Shown: positions 27,520-36,484 of the stretch, piece after piece
How positions within the stretch are numbered: position 1 is the stretch's first letter
How the letters are laid out: each line of letters opens with the position of its first letter
NCBI GenBank assembly: GCA_947632485.1
Contig: CANRPJ010000003.1
Coordinates: 62,001 to 126,000, forward strand
Direction of reading: 5' to 3'
DNA length: 64,000 bases
Origin: an uncultured Muribaculaceae bacterium
Lineage (GTDB): Bacteria; Bacteroidota; Bacteroidia; Bacteroidales; Muribaculaceae
Notes under the pieces: model-generated
The model's input: only the letters and a program-made list of their open reading frames with translations
What the model was told of the DNA's origin: nothing
Database searches by the model: none
Position numbers and translations under genes: made by a program

Positions 27520-28014
27520 TTACAGGGTTGAGAGGGTTGAGATGGCGCGATAGATGTGGCGGATCTCCTCGAATGGAACTGCTATGGGAGGATAGACATC
27601 GTTGACCGACACCAACAGCAAGGAGCGAATATCATCAGTGTTGGCGCGTATGACCCTAAGGGCTACCCTGTCATCTGTCACCACCAGATGAATATGCCCA
27701 TACGCGAGTTCGTGAGGATCGGCCACGCAAGGACGAAGCAGCACATAAGCACCGTCATGCACGCGCGGCTCCATCGAATCGCCATCAAAGCGAACTGCAA
27801 AGTCTCCCTCCTTAGCGTTAATCCAGGGCAACATCTCTTCAACTTCCTCTCCATCTGCCTGACCAGGTCTTATTCCAGCTAATGCATTGATATTGTAGAG
27901 AGGCACTTCGATTGCCTCAATATCTCTCACTAGCACAGCATTTGACACCGGAGACGATTTTTCCGGTTTTAACATTTCTCCTTCACCGGTAGGAAGCCAG
28001 GCATGATTTATCAT
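27520..28014 (-). CDS. S24 (LexA/CI-like) repressor remnant lacking its HTH domain
   Basis: 164 residues with an S24 peptidase-like domain: the catalytic Ser sits in FDGDSMEPRVHDGAYVLL (Ser80). The other half of the dyad, normally Lys in a VKxL-type strand, appears to be Arg (DRVALRVI, about Arg120), so autocleavage may be lost. In family members an XRE-type HTH of about 60 residues precedes the WLLTGEGEML segment. Here the protein starts at MINHAWLPTGEGEML, with only KFIEIAP in frame upstream, followed by a stop. So the DNA-binding domain is deleted. The gene may still be transcribed from TATCTTTG at 28072-28079. It may be a decaying prophage repressor. Confidence 0.75.
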   Translation of the reverse strand: MINHAWLPTGEGEMLKPEKSSPVSNAVLVRDIEAIEVPLYNINALAGIRPGQADGEEVEEMLPWINAKEGDFAVRFDGDSMEPRVHDGAYVLLRPCVADPHELAYGHIHLVVTDDRVALRVIRANTDDIRSLLLVSVNDVYPPIAVPFEEIRHIYRAISTLSTL

Positions 28015-28106
28015 AGGCGCGATCTCAATAAACTTGTTTACCTTTGTATTGTGGTTATAATTAAACTCTCACAAAGATAATAAAAAGAAAGAAAAAAGAG
28101 ACTCTT

Positions 28107-28364
28107 GTGCAGCATAATACCGAATTACTGGATGCCAATTGGCAGACTGGCCGATATATTGTTGAGTTTGAGCAGCAAGGTAAGATACGAGCTGAATACT
28201 GTAAACAGCTTCTTGTAAGACTTTATCACGATCTTACAGTCCGTCGTGGTAAAGGTTTCAGTCGTTCTAACCTGACATATATGAGGAAACTGTATCTCGT
28301 TTTTCCAAAAAGTGAGACGCTGTCTCACAAATTGACATGGGAACGCTCTAAAAAATCGGGCTGA
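28107..28364 (+). pseudogene. YhcG (DUF1016) N-terminal fragment
   Basis: 85 codons from a GTG at 28107. NWQTGRYIVEFEQQGKIRAEYCKQLL and GKGFSRSNLTYMRKLYLVFP match the conserved core of the DUF1016 N-terminal domain of YhcG-like proteins, which normally run to about 340 residues with a C-terminal PD-(D/E)XK nuclease. Here the reading frame stops just after LTWERSKKSG, so the nuclease half is gone. A plus-strand -7 box (TACCTTTG, 28039-28046) lies upstream. It belongs to the same remnant island as the truncated repressor. Confidence 0.75.
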
Positions 28365-28391
28365 GGAGGGGCTAATGTTGCGGGGATTGAT

Positions 28392-28399
28392 TACCTTTG
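28392..28399 (+). promoter_or_regulatory. TAnnTTTG promoter of ung
   Basis: TACCTTTG, 32 bp before the ung start codon. Confidence 0.55.
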
Positions 28400-28431
28400 C
28401 TTAGTGTTGTATATAATTTAGTGCTACTACA

Positions 28432-29097
28432 ATGGACGTGCGAATCGAAGAGGGTTGGAAAAAGGCCCTGAAGGAAGAGTTCGGGAAACCATATTTCGCC
28501 CAGCTTGCTTCGCGAATACGTCAGGCCTACGCCGGGCCGAAACCGGTGTATCCCCCCGCTAAAAGTATTTTTGCCGCATTCGATGCCACTCCTTTCAGCG
28601 ATGTGAAGGTTGTGATTGTAGGACAGGATCCCTACCACGGGCCTGGTCAGGCTAATGGGCTTGCATTCAGCGTGGCTCCAGGACAACCTTTTCCCCCTTC
28701 TCTCCGCAACATATTCAAAGAGGTAAGCGCCGAAACAGGTGCCCCGACTCCTGCTGATGGCGATTTGTCACGCTGGGCCCGCCAAGGGGTACTGCTTCTT
28801 AACGCATCTCTCACTGTAGAAGAGCATTCTCCCAAGAGCCATTCCGGGATTGGTTGGGAGCAGTTGACTGATGCCGCAGTAGAGGCGCTCAACCGAGATC
28901 GGGAAGGACTCGTATTTCTGCTATGGGGATCTGACGCAATCCGAAAGGGCATGCATATCGACCGCGGAAGGCATCTGGTGCTTACCTCGCCCCACCCGTC
29001 ACCTCTCTCTGCATCGCGCGGATTCTTCGGCAACGGTCATTTTAATGCAGCCAATCAATATCTTAAGAACCAGGGCAAGAGCCCTATTATCTGGTAA
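28432..29097 (+). CDS. ung: uracil-DNA glycosylase (family 1)
   Basis: 221 residues, full length. Motif A VIVGQDPYHGPGQANGLAFS holds the water-activating Asp and the catalytic-pocket residues, and the C-terminal motif HPSPLSASRG holds the catalytic His and the minor-groove loop. The enzyme removes uracil from DNA to start base-excision repair. It is followed by a C_GCAxxG_C_C gene 15 bp downstream. Confidence 0.97.
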   Translation: MDVRIEEGWKKALKEEFGKPYFAQLASRIRQAYAGPKPVYPPAKSIFAAFDATPFSDVKVVIVGQDPYHGPGQANGLAFSVAPGQPFPPSLRNIFKEVSAETGAPTPADGDLSRWARQGVLLLNASLTVEEHSPKSHSGIGWEQLTDAAVEALNRDREGLVFLLWGSDAIRKGMHIDRGRHLVLTSPHPSPLSASRGFFGNGHFNAANQYLKNQGKSPIIW

Positions 29098-29112
29098 AAT
29101 TAAAGAAAAAAA

Positions 29113-29529
29113 ATGAGCAATAGCAACGATCTTGAAGCCCTGAAAAAGAAATGTCTCGACCTTCGCGCACAGGGCTATAACTGCGCTCAGGCAGTGCTAC
29201 TCTGCTTCACCGATGAGCTCGGCCTCGACGAAGACACCGCATCTGCCCTCACCCTTGGAATGGGAAGCGGCATGGGAGGCGCCGGAGAAATCTGCGGAGT
29301 GGCTGCAGCTATGGCAGCTGCTGCCTCCCGCATTCTGGAGAAAGAAAACGGGCAAAAGCCGGATAAGACCGAGGTCTACGCTTTGGTCAAAGAGCTGTTT
29401 GCCGACTTCAAGGAGCGCAATTCTGGCCGCCTGCGCTGCTCCGAGCTAAAGACTCCCGGCGCAGTAAAAAACTGCTCCGAGCTCGTATGCGAAGGAGTAG
29501 AGATCATCTATAACCGGCTCCACCGTTGA
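29113..29529 (+). CDS. C_GCAxxG_C_C family redox-type protein
   Basis: 138 residues with the pattern of this uncharacterised family: YNCAQAVLLCF near the N-terminus, GMGGAGEICGVAAAMAAA in the middle and two further cysteines (RCSELK, KNCSELVC). The protein is cytoplasmic, and the spaced cysteines suggest metal or redox chemistry, though no reaction is established. The stop overlaps the TTG start of the next gene (TTGA). Confidence 0.85.
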   Translation: MSNSNDLEALKKKCLDLRAQGYNCAQAVLLCFTDELGLDEDTASALTLGMGSGMGGAGEICGVAAAMAAAASRILEKENGQKPDKTEVYALVKELFADFKERNSGRLRCSELKTPGAVKNCSELVCEGVEIIYNRLHR

Positions 29530-30755
29530 ATCTCAGCCACCTTCTTATCGGCAGTCTTCTCTGCATGGCTCCAGTGGCAGCCGCGCAGAGCGATACTCAC
29601 ACCCGAATCTTTGATCCTGATTTCCATACTCTTAAGATCTCGCCTGAAGGACGTCCCCTCGACCCCGCCATAACCCTTCTCGGCTCTTCGCCCATTGTGC
29701 TTACAATCGATGAATGGGCTGAGGAACCTTCATACCTTGAGGCGCGTATTACTCACCTGAACGCCGACTGGAAGCCCTCCCAGCTAATCGAAAGCGAATA
29801 CCTCGAGAGTTTCAATTATGCGAAGATCGATGATTGGGCGCTCTCCGACAATACGTTTCAGCACTACGCGAATTATCGGATAAAGCTACCGAATTCCGAT
29901 ATAAAGCCGAAAGTATCAGGCAATTACCTGGTAGAGATATATAGGGAAGATGATCCTGAATCCATTGTGGCTCAGGCAAGATTCAGTATTGCTGAGACCA
30001 CGGTGCCGCTGAAAGCCGAGATGTGCTACCCCACCGACCGCGGCACAGATTTCTGGCAACAACTGAGAATAGAAGCTGATTTGAAGAAGCTGAAGACGGC
30101 TGATCCTTTCTCAGAGCTGATTCTCGTTGTAGAGCAAAACGGATATCCTGAATCAGAGAAGATTATAATGCACCCTTCGAGAATCCAGGGAGATGTGGCG
30201 GTGTTCGAGCATGAGCCTTCGCTAATTTTCGATGCCGGCAACGAGTTCCGTAGGTTCGAGACTGTCGTGGCCGGATATACCAGCCGTGGAATTGACTCAG
30301 TCAGTTTCGAAAACAATCGGCATCAGGCTTTTCTTAACACTGATTTTCCGAAAGATACAGACCCGTACCGCTTCGATAAGACTCAATTCGGGGCGAGCTT
30401 AGTGAGAGCTTCCAATGCCACCGATAGCGATCTGGGAGCCGATTATGTCACCGTACACTTCTCGCTCGATGCTCCTCCCGGCCGCACGATTTTCCTTGAA
30501 GGAGAGCTTACGAGAGCCCTGCCCGGAGGAATGGCTAAACTTGAGGGTACAGGGCCATATCACCTGGCTCTGCCGCTAAAGCAGGGAGCCTACAATTACC
30601 GATATCTGGAGCTGCAACCTGACGGAAGCTTCAGAAATATCGACGGCTCCCGCTACGAGACGCGCAACCGCTATACCGTTAAGCTCTTCTACCGCCCGCT
30701 CGGAGCGAGAGGTGACAGGTTGGTGGGCACTACTGAAATTATTTCAAACGAATAG
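29526..30755 (+). CDS. DUF5103 (type IX secretion plug-like) protein
   Basis: 409 residues, with a signal peptide (MNLSHLLIGSLLCMAPVAAAQ) when read from the TTG at 29526; the next ATG would cut the signal in half. TTG is favoured by the 4-bp overlap with the preceding stop. The sequence follows the DUF5103 pattern (HTRIFDPDFHTLKI, then ITHLNADWKPSQLIESEYLESFN, and FDKTQFGASLVRA). Members include the plug protein of the type IX translocon in some Bacteroidetes, but DUF5103 is also found in species without type IX secretion, and no other T9SS gene is here. Confidence 0.82.
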   Translation: MNLSHLLIGSLLCMAPVAAAQSDTHTRIFDPDFHTLKISPEGRPLDPAITLLGSSPIVLTIDEWAEEPSYLEARITHLNADWKPSQLIESEYLESFNYAKIDDWALSDNTFQHYANYRIKLPNSDIKPKVSGNYLVEIYREDDPESIVAQARFSIAETTVPLKAEMCYPTDRGTDFWQQLRIEADLKKLKTADPFSELILVVEQNGYPESEKIIMHPSRIQGDVAVFEHEPSLIFDAGNEFRRFETVVAGYTSRGIDSVSFENNRHQAFLNTDFPKDTDPYRFDKTQFGASLVRASNATDSDLGADYVTVHFSLDAPPGRTIFLEGELTRALPGGMAKLEGTGPYHLALPLKQGAYNYRYLELQPDGSFRNIDGSRYETRNRYTVKLFYRPLGARGDRLVGTTEIISNE

Positions 30756-30759
30756 AGAT

Positions 30760-31350
30760 ATGCTTAAGATAGGAGACACTCTGGTTTCGCTCGACCTCGT
30801 AGAACGCTGCTTTTGCTGCGACCTCAATGCCTGCCTCGGACAGTGCTGCATCGACGGGGATGCTGGAGCGCCGATCACAAAGGAGGAATATGACCAGATC
30901 TGCAATGTCATTCCTGAAGTGTATAATGATCTATCGCCGGCAGCAAGAGAGGTTCTGGAGGAGCAGGGACCTGCCTACATTGATGAGGAAGGCGATCTGG
31001 TGACCAGCCTCGTCGATGGGCGCGATTGCGTCTTTACTACCTACGCTCCCGGAGGCATTTGTCTGTGCGCTCTGGAGAAGGCATGGAGAGAAAACCGTAT
31101 AAGCTTCAAAAAGCCGGCGTCATGCGCGCTCTATCCTGTGAGGCTCAAGGAATATGAGGGCTTTACGGCAGTGAATTTCCATCGCTGGAAAATCTGCAAA
31201 CCTGCGGAGACACTCGGACGCGCCAAAGGGATTCCGGCCTATCGCTTTCTGAGAGAACCGCTTATAGAGAAGTTCGGAAAAGAATGGTATGATGAGCTCG
31301 ACGCCACAGCCCAGGAATATCTACGCCAGAAAAAGGAAGGCAAAGTCTGA
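30760..31350 (+). CDS. DUF3109 family Cys-rich protein
   Basis: 196 residues from the ATG at 30760. Eight conserved cysteines in the DUF3109 layout: RCFCCDLNACLGQCC near the start, DCVFTTY, GICLCALEKAW, CALYPVR and KICKPA. The pattern resembles the YkgJ-like zinc or iron-sulfur proteins, but the function is unknown. An upstream in-frame ATG at 30712 lies inside the previous gene and was not used. It is the last gene of the ung-led run. Confidence 0.85.
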   Translation: MLKIGDTLVSLDLVERCFCCDLNACLGQCCIDGDAGAPITKEEYDQICNVIPEVYNDLSPAAREVLEEQGPAYIDEEGDLVTSLVDGRDCVFTTYAPGGICLCALEKAWRENRISFKKPASCALYPVRLKEYEGFTAVNFHRWKICKPAETLGRAKGIPAYRFLREPLIEKFGKEWYDELDATAQEYLRQKKEGKV

Positions 31351-31400
31351 ATTTAGTATTTATTAACAATCAGACAAGTAGATATTCGGTCATAATTATC

Positions 31401-31408
31401 TAATTTTG
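31401..31408 (+). promoter_or_regulatory. TAnnTTTG promoter of a candidate small RNA
   Basis: TAATTTTG in an AT-rich intergenic stretch. No start codon follows at a suitable distance, and the next structures are RNA-like hairpins and an intrinsic terminator. Confidence 0.55.
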
Positions 31409-31412
31409 CATC

Positions 31413-31552
31413 AAGATTGGACAAAGACGTTGCAGCAGGCCTGGGAAGGCAGGCGCAGCAAAATAGGTTTGATACTATGAACCTGACATGTAAGAATTTA
31501 TTTAGTTAAGCTAAAGAAACGCGGTGAAATTGAGAAATTACGCTGCGTTTTT
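31413..31552 (+). ncRNA. candidate small RNA or structured cls leader (about 140 nt)
   Basis: Between a TAnnTTTG promoter and a strong terminator lie several stem-loops: GCC-TGGGAA-GGC around 31439-31450 inside a TTGC/GCAA closing stem, AGGTT...AACCT (31465-31484), TTTAG...CTAAA (31501-31515), then AAACGC...GCGTTTTTT (about 31518-31552). The layout is that of an independent small RNA. It could also be a 5' leader with an attenuator for the cardiolipin synthase gene. It does not show the conserved SRP RNA loop (GTCAGG...GGAA...AGCAG), so that identity was rejected. A 6S-like or Bacteroidales-specific RNA is possible. Confidence 0.45.
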
Positions 31553-31553
31553 T
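31518..31553 (+). terminator. intrinsic terminator between candidate sRNA and cls
   Basis: Stem AAACGC/GCGTTT extended by GTGA AATT / AATT ACGC pairs, loop GAGA, then seven T. A GTG at 31524 lies inside this hairpin, so the cls gene was started downstream instead. Confidence 0.8.
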
Positions 31554-31619
31554 GTATTCTCACCTGAATTATATACCTTAGCGTCGATAAAACTCCAGAT
31601 AAGCCGAGCAAGACCTTCC

Positions 31620-33065
31620 ATGAGTTGCCTCGCCGCCATGATTCATCTCTCAAGCTGGCTGTTCTGGCTGCTGATTATAGCCTATGCAGCCACTACGGTC
31701 AGTTGCATCATCGTTGTGCTTTCAGAAAACCGTAACCCTATCCGCTCGCTGTCGTGGATGATATCATTGATATTTCTTCCGGGTATAGGGCTGATTTTCT
31801 ATCTCTTCTTCGGTCGGAGCCTTCGCAACACCCGCATGATCAGCCATTCGAGCAAAAGGCGGCTCATGAAGCGGAACAAAGAGGTGAGCGTAAAGGTGAG
31901 CGATACCTCGCTGCTCCCCTCGCGAAGGCAGCTCGTGAAGCTCGCTAACTCGCTCACAAGCGCCCCGCTGACACAAAACAATGAAATAGAAATCTTCACG
32001 GAAGGAAATGCCAAATTTGAATCGCTCGAACGCGATCTGAGCAATGCGCGCCATAATATCTTCCTGCAATACTACATCTTCTCCGACGATGAAGTAGGCC
32101 GCCGCATTGCAGCTATCCTCAAGCAGAAAGCTCGCGAAGGGCTCGATGTAAGGGTGATCTACGACCATGTAGGCAGTTTCTCGTCAAGAAACCGCTTTTT
32201 CAAAGATCTGAGGGAAGCAGGAGTCAATGCCCGACCGTTTTTCAGAGTTACTTTCCCAACCCTGGCCAGCCGCATCAACTGGAGGAATCACCGCAAGATT
32301 GTAGTAATCGACAATGCCATAGGCTACATAGGAGGAATGAATATCGCCGACCGGTATGTTAAAGCTATCGGAAAAGAAGGACCCTGGCGCGACACACATT
32401 TCCGGGTGAAAGGTGATATCGTGAGCCAGCTTCTATATTCTTTCGCCGTAGACTGGAGCTTCATGGGGCAGCCGCTCCTTAACACCGGACCGCAACTGCT
32501 CGCCCACGAGCCCAATGAGCTTGGCATTCAATTTGTGGCCAGCGGACCCACCACCAACTGGGACAATCTGTCACTCTGCTTTCTACGAGCCATCTCATCG
32601 GCCCACAAATCAATCTATATCCAGACGCCATATTTCCTGCCCACCGAGGCTCTACTGAAGGCTCTGCAGGCTGCTGCTTTATCAAAGGTCGACGTAAGGG
32701 TGATGATACCCAGACGCAGCGACAGCCGCCTTCTGCAGCTTGCCAGCTTCTCCTACATTACGGAATGCCTAAAGGCCGGCATCAAGGTCTATCTCTACGA
32801 AGAGGGAATGCTCCACGCAAAAACAATGATAATTGATGAAGATTTCGTGACAGCAGGTTCAACCAACTTCGATTTCAGAAGCCTCGAGAATAATTTTGAA
32901 TGTAATCTGCTCGTGTTCGATTCCGACTTTAACCGGCGAATGAGAGACATCTTCTTCTCCGATATCCAGCACTGCTCTAAACTCACATATAAGGCCTGGC
33001 ATCAGAGACCCTGGCATCAGCGCCTGCTGGAATCGATTGTGCGCCTTACCGCTCCGGTGCTCTGA
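31620..33065 (+). CDS. cls: cardiolipin synthase (phospholipase D superfamily)
   Basis: 481 residues from the ATG at 31620 (another ATG at 31638 is possible). Two N-terminal membrane segments (about residues 8-30 and 40-62) precede two PLD domains, each with an HKD motif: NHRKIVVIDNAIGYIGGMN and LHAKTMIIDEDFVTAGSTN. The enzyme joins two phosphatidylglycerols, or PG with another donor, to cardiolipin at the inner membrane. The frame can be read further upstream to 31524, but that start falls inside a terminator hairpin. The 3' end overlaps the convergent MFS gene by 20 bp. Confidence 0.93.
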   Translation: MSCLAAMIHLSSWLFWLLIIAYAATTVSCIIVVLSENRNPIRSLSWMISLIFLPGIGLIFYLFFGRSLRNTRMISHSSKRRLMKRNKEVSVKVSDTSLLPSRRQLVKLANSLTSAPLTQNNEIEIFTEGNAKFESLERDLSNARHNIFLQYYIFSDDEVGRRIAAILKQKAREGLDVRVIYDHVGSFSSRNRFFKDLREAGVNARPFFRVTFPTLASRINWRNHRKIVVIDNAIGYIGGMNIADRYVKAIGKEGPWRDTHFRVKGDIVSQLLYSFAVDWSFMGQPLLNTGPQLLAHEPNELGIQFVASGPTTNWDNLSLCFLRAISSAHKSIYIQTPYFLPTEALLKALQAAALSKVDVRVMIPRRSDSRLLQLASFSYITECLKAGIKVYLYEEGMLHAKTMIIDEDFVTAGSTNFDFRSLENNFECNLLVFDSDFNRRMRDIFFSDIQHCSKLTYKAWHQRPWHQRLLESIVRLTAPVL

Positions 33066-34266
33066 CGCCTGATGCCCGCGTGAGGGCACCGAGAAGAAGC
33101 CATATCGCTACAAGACACAGAGCTGAGCTTGATAACGCAGCCACGGATTGAGCCACCCTCACGGAGCCGATACCTACCAATGGACTGACAAGCCCGCCTG
33201 CCACATACATGGAGGCACCGCATACTGCTCCCGCAGCTCCGGCGTTTCTTCGCTCGCTATCCATAGCCACAGCCGTAAGCGGAGGTTGAAGCAGTCCGAA
33301 ACCGACCATCATTACCACATACGAGCCAACTACGGCCCATACCGGCATGGAGCCCATAAGCGCAAAAGCAGTAGCCCCGGCTCCGCCCAGCAGAAAGGAT
33401 ACCCCTGTCTTCAAAGCAGTACCGATTTTTCTGAATACGGAAGCTAAAGCCGATCCGCAGCCGAGCATCAGTGCCGTGCCGGCGAAACAAAGACTGAACC
33501 CTAATTCCGAAAGACCATAAAGCTCCTGAAGCACGAACGGCGAAGCTGCAATATAACTGAAAAGCGTGCAGCCGCAGGCCATAAGCCCCAACGTGGCAAG
33601 AGAGAACACCGGATTGCGAAACACCCTGAACAGGTTGCCAAAAGCCTGCCAGATGCCTCCCTCGATTCTTCCAGCCCGGGATAGCGTCTCCGGCAAAGGC
33701 AGCGAAGATAAGAATAGCGCCACTCCGAGCGCGGTGAGCAAGAAAAAGATTCCCTGCCAGCTTGCCACTCCCGCCATAGCGCCGCCGGCGAGAGGAGCTA
33801 TCACCGGCGTTACGCCGTTTATAGCCGAAAGCAGCGACATGAAGCGTGATAGTCTCGACCCCGTATATCTGTCGGTAGCCATACTTTTGGCTATCACTAT
33901 TCCGCCGGCTCCCCCTATACCCTGAAAAAAGCGACACGCATTAAACTGGACGATATCAGTAGCCAGCACGCAGCCAGTCGAGGCTATCACGAAGAGAGCC
34001 AGAGTGGCAAGCAGCACTCTTCTGCGTCCATATCGGTCGCTCACCGGACCGATCAGAAGCTGACCCGCAGCCAGACCAGCCATTGCTGCCGTAAGGCTTA
34101 TCGATGCCATTGAGGCCGAAGTGCGGAAAAATTCCGCCATTCGCGGAAGCACCGGCAGATAAAAATCCGTCAGGAAAGGGCCGAACGCCGTAAGCATTCC
34201 CAATACTATCACGCCGGCAGGTCCGAATCCCTCGTCGCCGCTACCGCTTCCGTATGCTCTGCGCAT
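33046..34266 (-). CDS. Bcr/CflA-like MFS drug efflux transporter
   Basis: 406 residues with twelve predicted membrane segments. The Bcr/CflA-type first helix (LTAFGPFLTDFYLPVLPRM), motif A between helices 2 and 3 (GPVSDRYGRRRVLL) and RFFQGIGGAGGIVIAKSMATDRY in helix 4 are clear. The family exports bicyclomycin, chloramphenicol or similar compounds, driven by protons. It is convergent with cls, and the gene ends overlap by 20 bp. The MRRAYGSGSGDEG N-terminal tail is hydrophilic and unusual, so a later start is possible. Confidence 0.9.
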   Translation of the reverse strand: MRRAYGSGSGDEGFGPAGVIVLGMLTAFGPFLTDFYLPVLPRMAEFFRTSASMASISLTAAMAGLAAGQLLIGPVSDRYGRRRVLLATLALFVIASTGCVLATDIVQFNACRFFQGIGGAGGIVIAKSMATDRYTGSRLSRFMSLLSAINGVTPVIAPLAGGAMAGVASWQGIFFLLTALGVALFLSSLPLPETLSRAGRIEGGIWQAFGNLFRVFRNPVFSLATLGLMACGCTLFSYIAASPFVLQELYGLSELGFSLCFAGTALMLGCGSALASVFRKIGTALKTGVSFLLGGAGATAFALMGSMPVWAVVGSYVVMMVGFGLLQPPLTAVAMDSERRNAGAAGAVCGASMYVAGGLVSPLVGIGSVRVAQSVAALSSSALCLVAIWLLLGALTRASGVRAPER

Positions 34267-34281
34267 TATTTAGTGCTCCTT

Positions 34282-34321
34282 ATAAAAGCGAAAGGGATCG
34301 CACGCCGATACGCACAATCCC
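34282..34321 (-). terminator. terminator of the ribosomal protein superoperon
   Basis: On the minus strand GGGAT-TGTGCG-TATCGG-CGTGCG-ATCCC, a long stem with G-U pairs, followed by TTTCGCTTTT. It lies 30 bp after the rplQ stop. Confidence 0.7.
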
Positions 34322-34350
34322 TCCCGATTCGTAATTTCTGTCTGGAATAA

Positions 34351-34860
34351 TCAGGCCTTTGCCTCTTCCTCTGCTTCTGCTGCGGGTGCCTCTGCCTTCG
34401 GCTCCTCTGCGGGAGCAGCCTCGGCTTTCGGGGCAGCCTTGCGGCGAGAGCGACGAGTGGTTTTGCCCTTCTTCTCGTCTTTCGGAGCGCTCAGGCGAGC
34501 CTCGTTGAAATCTACGAGCTCGATGAAGCAGGTCTCGGCGTTATCGCCCAGACGATGTCCGGTCTTGAGAATGCGGGTATAGCCTCCCGGGCGGTCGGCA
34601 ACCTTTTCAGCAACCACGCCGAAAAGCTCCTTTACAGCTTCTTTATTGCGAAGATAGCTGAACACGAGACGGCGGTTGGCCGTGTCGTCCTTCTTCGAGC
34701 GCGTGATGATCGGCTCGGCATAGACGCGCAAAGCCTTGGCCTTGGCCAGAGTCGTATTGATCCTCTTATGCATGATAAGAGCGATGGTAAGGTTGGAGAG
34801 CAGCGCGTCGCGGTGTCCCTTCTTACGACTGAGGTGGTTGAATTTCTTATTGTGTCTCAT
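34351..34860 (-). CDS. rplQ: 50S ribosomal protein L17
   Basis: 169 residues. The first 115 or so are the L17 fold ([24 protein letters not shown]). The C-terminal tail is rich in Ala, Glu and Lys (low-complexity extension of about 45 residues), as is common in Bacteroidetes. It is the last gene of the superoperon, 5 bp after rpoA. Confidence 0.97.
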   Translation of the reverse strand: MRHNKKFNHLSRKKGHRDALLSNLTIALIMHKRINTTLAKAKALRVYAEPIITRSKKDDTANRRLVFSYLRNKEAVKELFGVVAEKVADRPGGYTRILKTGHRLGDNAETCFIELVDFNEARLSAPKDEKKGKTTRRSRRKAAPKAEAAPAEEPKAEAPAAEAEEEAKA

Positions 34861-34865
34861 CGGGG

Positions 34866-35870
34866 TTAGTCTTTATCTAATTTGTATTTGGCGATGTCCA
34901 TGCCGAAAGAGAGGTTATTGCGGGCCAGCAGCTCGTCGAGTTCCGTAAGGCTCTTCTTTCCGAAGTTGCGGAACTTCAGCAGATCAGTCTTGTTGAATAC
35001 CACCAGCTCGCCAAGCGTCTCAACCTCTGCGCTCTTGAGGCAGTTGGTTGCGCGTACGCTCAGACCCATGTCTACCAACTTACTCTTCAGCAGCTGGCGC
35101 ATGCGCAGAATCTCCTCATCGAATTCCTCGTCTTCCTCCTGCACGGGAGTCTCCAGAGCTATTTTCTCATCGGAGAAGAGCATGAAATGGTAAATCAGAA
35201 TCTTAGCCGCCTCTTTCAGCGCGTCTTTCGGGAGGATGCTCCCGTCGGTGGTCACCTCCAGGATCAGCTTCTCATAGTCCGTCTTCTGCTCCACGCGGTA
35301 GTTTTCGACGGCATATTTCACGTTCTTTATTGGCGTATAGATCGAGTCGATGGCGATCACACTGGGGTCGGCGCCGGCGAGCATCTCGCGGTTTTCGTCG
35401 GCAGGAACCCAACCGCGACCCTTATTTACCGTGAACTCCATCTTGAAGCCCTCGGCTGCCGGGTCGAGATTACAGATCACCAGTTCGGGGTTGAGCACCT
35501 CGAATCCGGCGAGCATCCTTCCAAGATCGCCCGCGGTAAGAGCGGCTGCGCCGGCAGGCACTTCTATTGTGGCCGTCTCTGTATCGATGTCCTCAGTAGT
35601 CTGCTTGAAGCGTACCTGCTTCAGATTGAGGATAATGTTCGATACGTCCTCTTTCACCCCGGGCACGGTGTCAAGCTCGTGAGCCACTCCGTCGATGCGG
35701 ATTGAGCAGATGGCGTAGCCTCCGAGCGAAGCCAACAAGATGCGACGCAAAGCATTGCCTACTGTCTGGCCATAGCCAGGTTCCAGAGGGCGGAACTCGA
35801 ACTTTCCGTAGGAGTTCGTCGCCTCCAGCATCATCACTTTGTCGGGCTTCTGAAATGCTAATATTGCCAT
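34866..35870 (-). CDS. rpoA: DNA-directed RNA polymerase alpha subunit
   Basis: 334 residues. The N-terminal dimerisation domain (about 1-230; [17 protein letters not shown]) and the C-terminal helix-hairpin-helix domain ([34 protein letters not shown]) are joined by an acidic linker ([11 protein letters not shown]). It is the scaffold for RNA polymerase assembly and contacts UP elements and activators. It lies between rpsD and rplQ, as in most bacteria. Confidence 0.98.
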   Translation of the reverse strand: MAILAFQKPDKVMMLEATNSYGKFEFRPLEPGYGQTVGNALRRILLASLGGYAICSIRIDGVAHELDTVPGVKEDVSNIILNLKQVRFKQTTEDIDTETATIEVPAGAAALTAGDLGRMLAGFEVLNPELVICNLDPAAEGFKMEFTVNKGRGWVPADENREMLAGADPSVIAIDSIYTPIKNVKYAVENYRVEQKTDYEKLILEVTTDGSILPKDALKEAAKILIYHFMLFSDEKIALETPVQEEDEEFDEEILRMRQLLKSKLVDMGLSVRATNCLKSAEVETLGELVVFNKTDLLKFRNFGKKSLTELDELLARNNLSFGMDIAKYKLDKD

Positions 35871-35887
35871 GAGGTTCAGGAGATTTA

Positions 35888-36484
35888 TTATTTCGAATAC
35901 AACTCGACGATCAGCTGTTCCTTGATATTCTCAGGGATATCTTCACGCTCGGGCACATGGAGGAACTTACCGCCCTTCAGGCTCTCGTCCCATTCTATCC
36001 AGGGATACTTGCTGTGGTTGAAGCCTGCAAGGCAGTCTGCTATCACCTCAAGGCTCTTCGACTTTTCGCGAACTGCTACTACGTCGCCCGGACGAACCTG
36101 ATAAGAAGGAATGTTCACTACAGCGCCATTGACCGTTACATGCTTGTGGAGCACGAGCTGACGCGCTGCAGGACGGCTGGGAGCGATACCCATACGATAT
36201 ACTACATTGTCCAGACGGCTCTCAAGGTACTGAAGAAGCACAGTACCCGTCACGCCCTTAGCGCGGGCGGCCTTCTCGAACATGTTACGGAACTGACGCT
36301 CCAGCACTCCGTAGGTATATTTGGCCTTCTGCTTCTCGCGGAGCTGGAGACCATACTCCGACGTTTTCCGCCTGCGGTGCTGTCCCGGCGGATAGTTTCT
36401 CTTGGCGAATATCTTATCCTCGCCATAGATCGGCTCGCCGAACTTGCGTGCGATTTTAGTCTTTGGGCCGGTGTATCTTGCCAT
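35888..36484 (-). CDS. rpsD: 30S ribosomal protein S4
   Basis: 198 residues with an S4 RNA-binding domain ([34 protein letters not shown]). S4 starts 16S rRNA folding and represses its own operon in several bacteria. A 176-bp gap with a hairpin lies upstream, the largest in this half of the operon. Confidence 0.98.
   Translation of the reverse strand: MARYTGPKTKIARKFGEPIYGEDKIFAKRNYPPGQHRRRKTSEYGLQLREKQKAKYTYGVLERQFRNMFEKAARAKGVTGTVLLQYLESRLDNVVYRMGIAPSRPAARQLVLHKHVTVNGAVVNIPSYQVRPGDVVAVREKSKSLEVIADCLAGFNHSKYPWIEWDESLKGGKFLHVPEREDIPENIKEQLIVELYSK

Noticed and set aside
31413..31552. SRP (4.5S-like) RNA
   Set aside because: The conserved GTCAGG...GGAA...AGCAG apical loop is missing.
31524..31619. 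GTG start that would extend the cardiolipin synthase by 32 residues
   Set aside because: The codon lies in the terminator stem and the added residues are not family-like.
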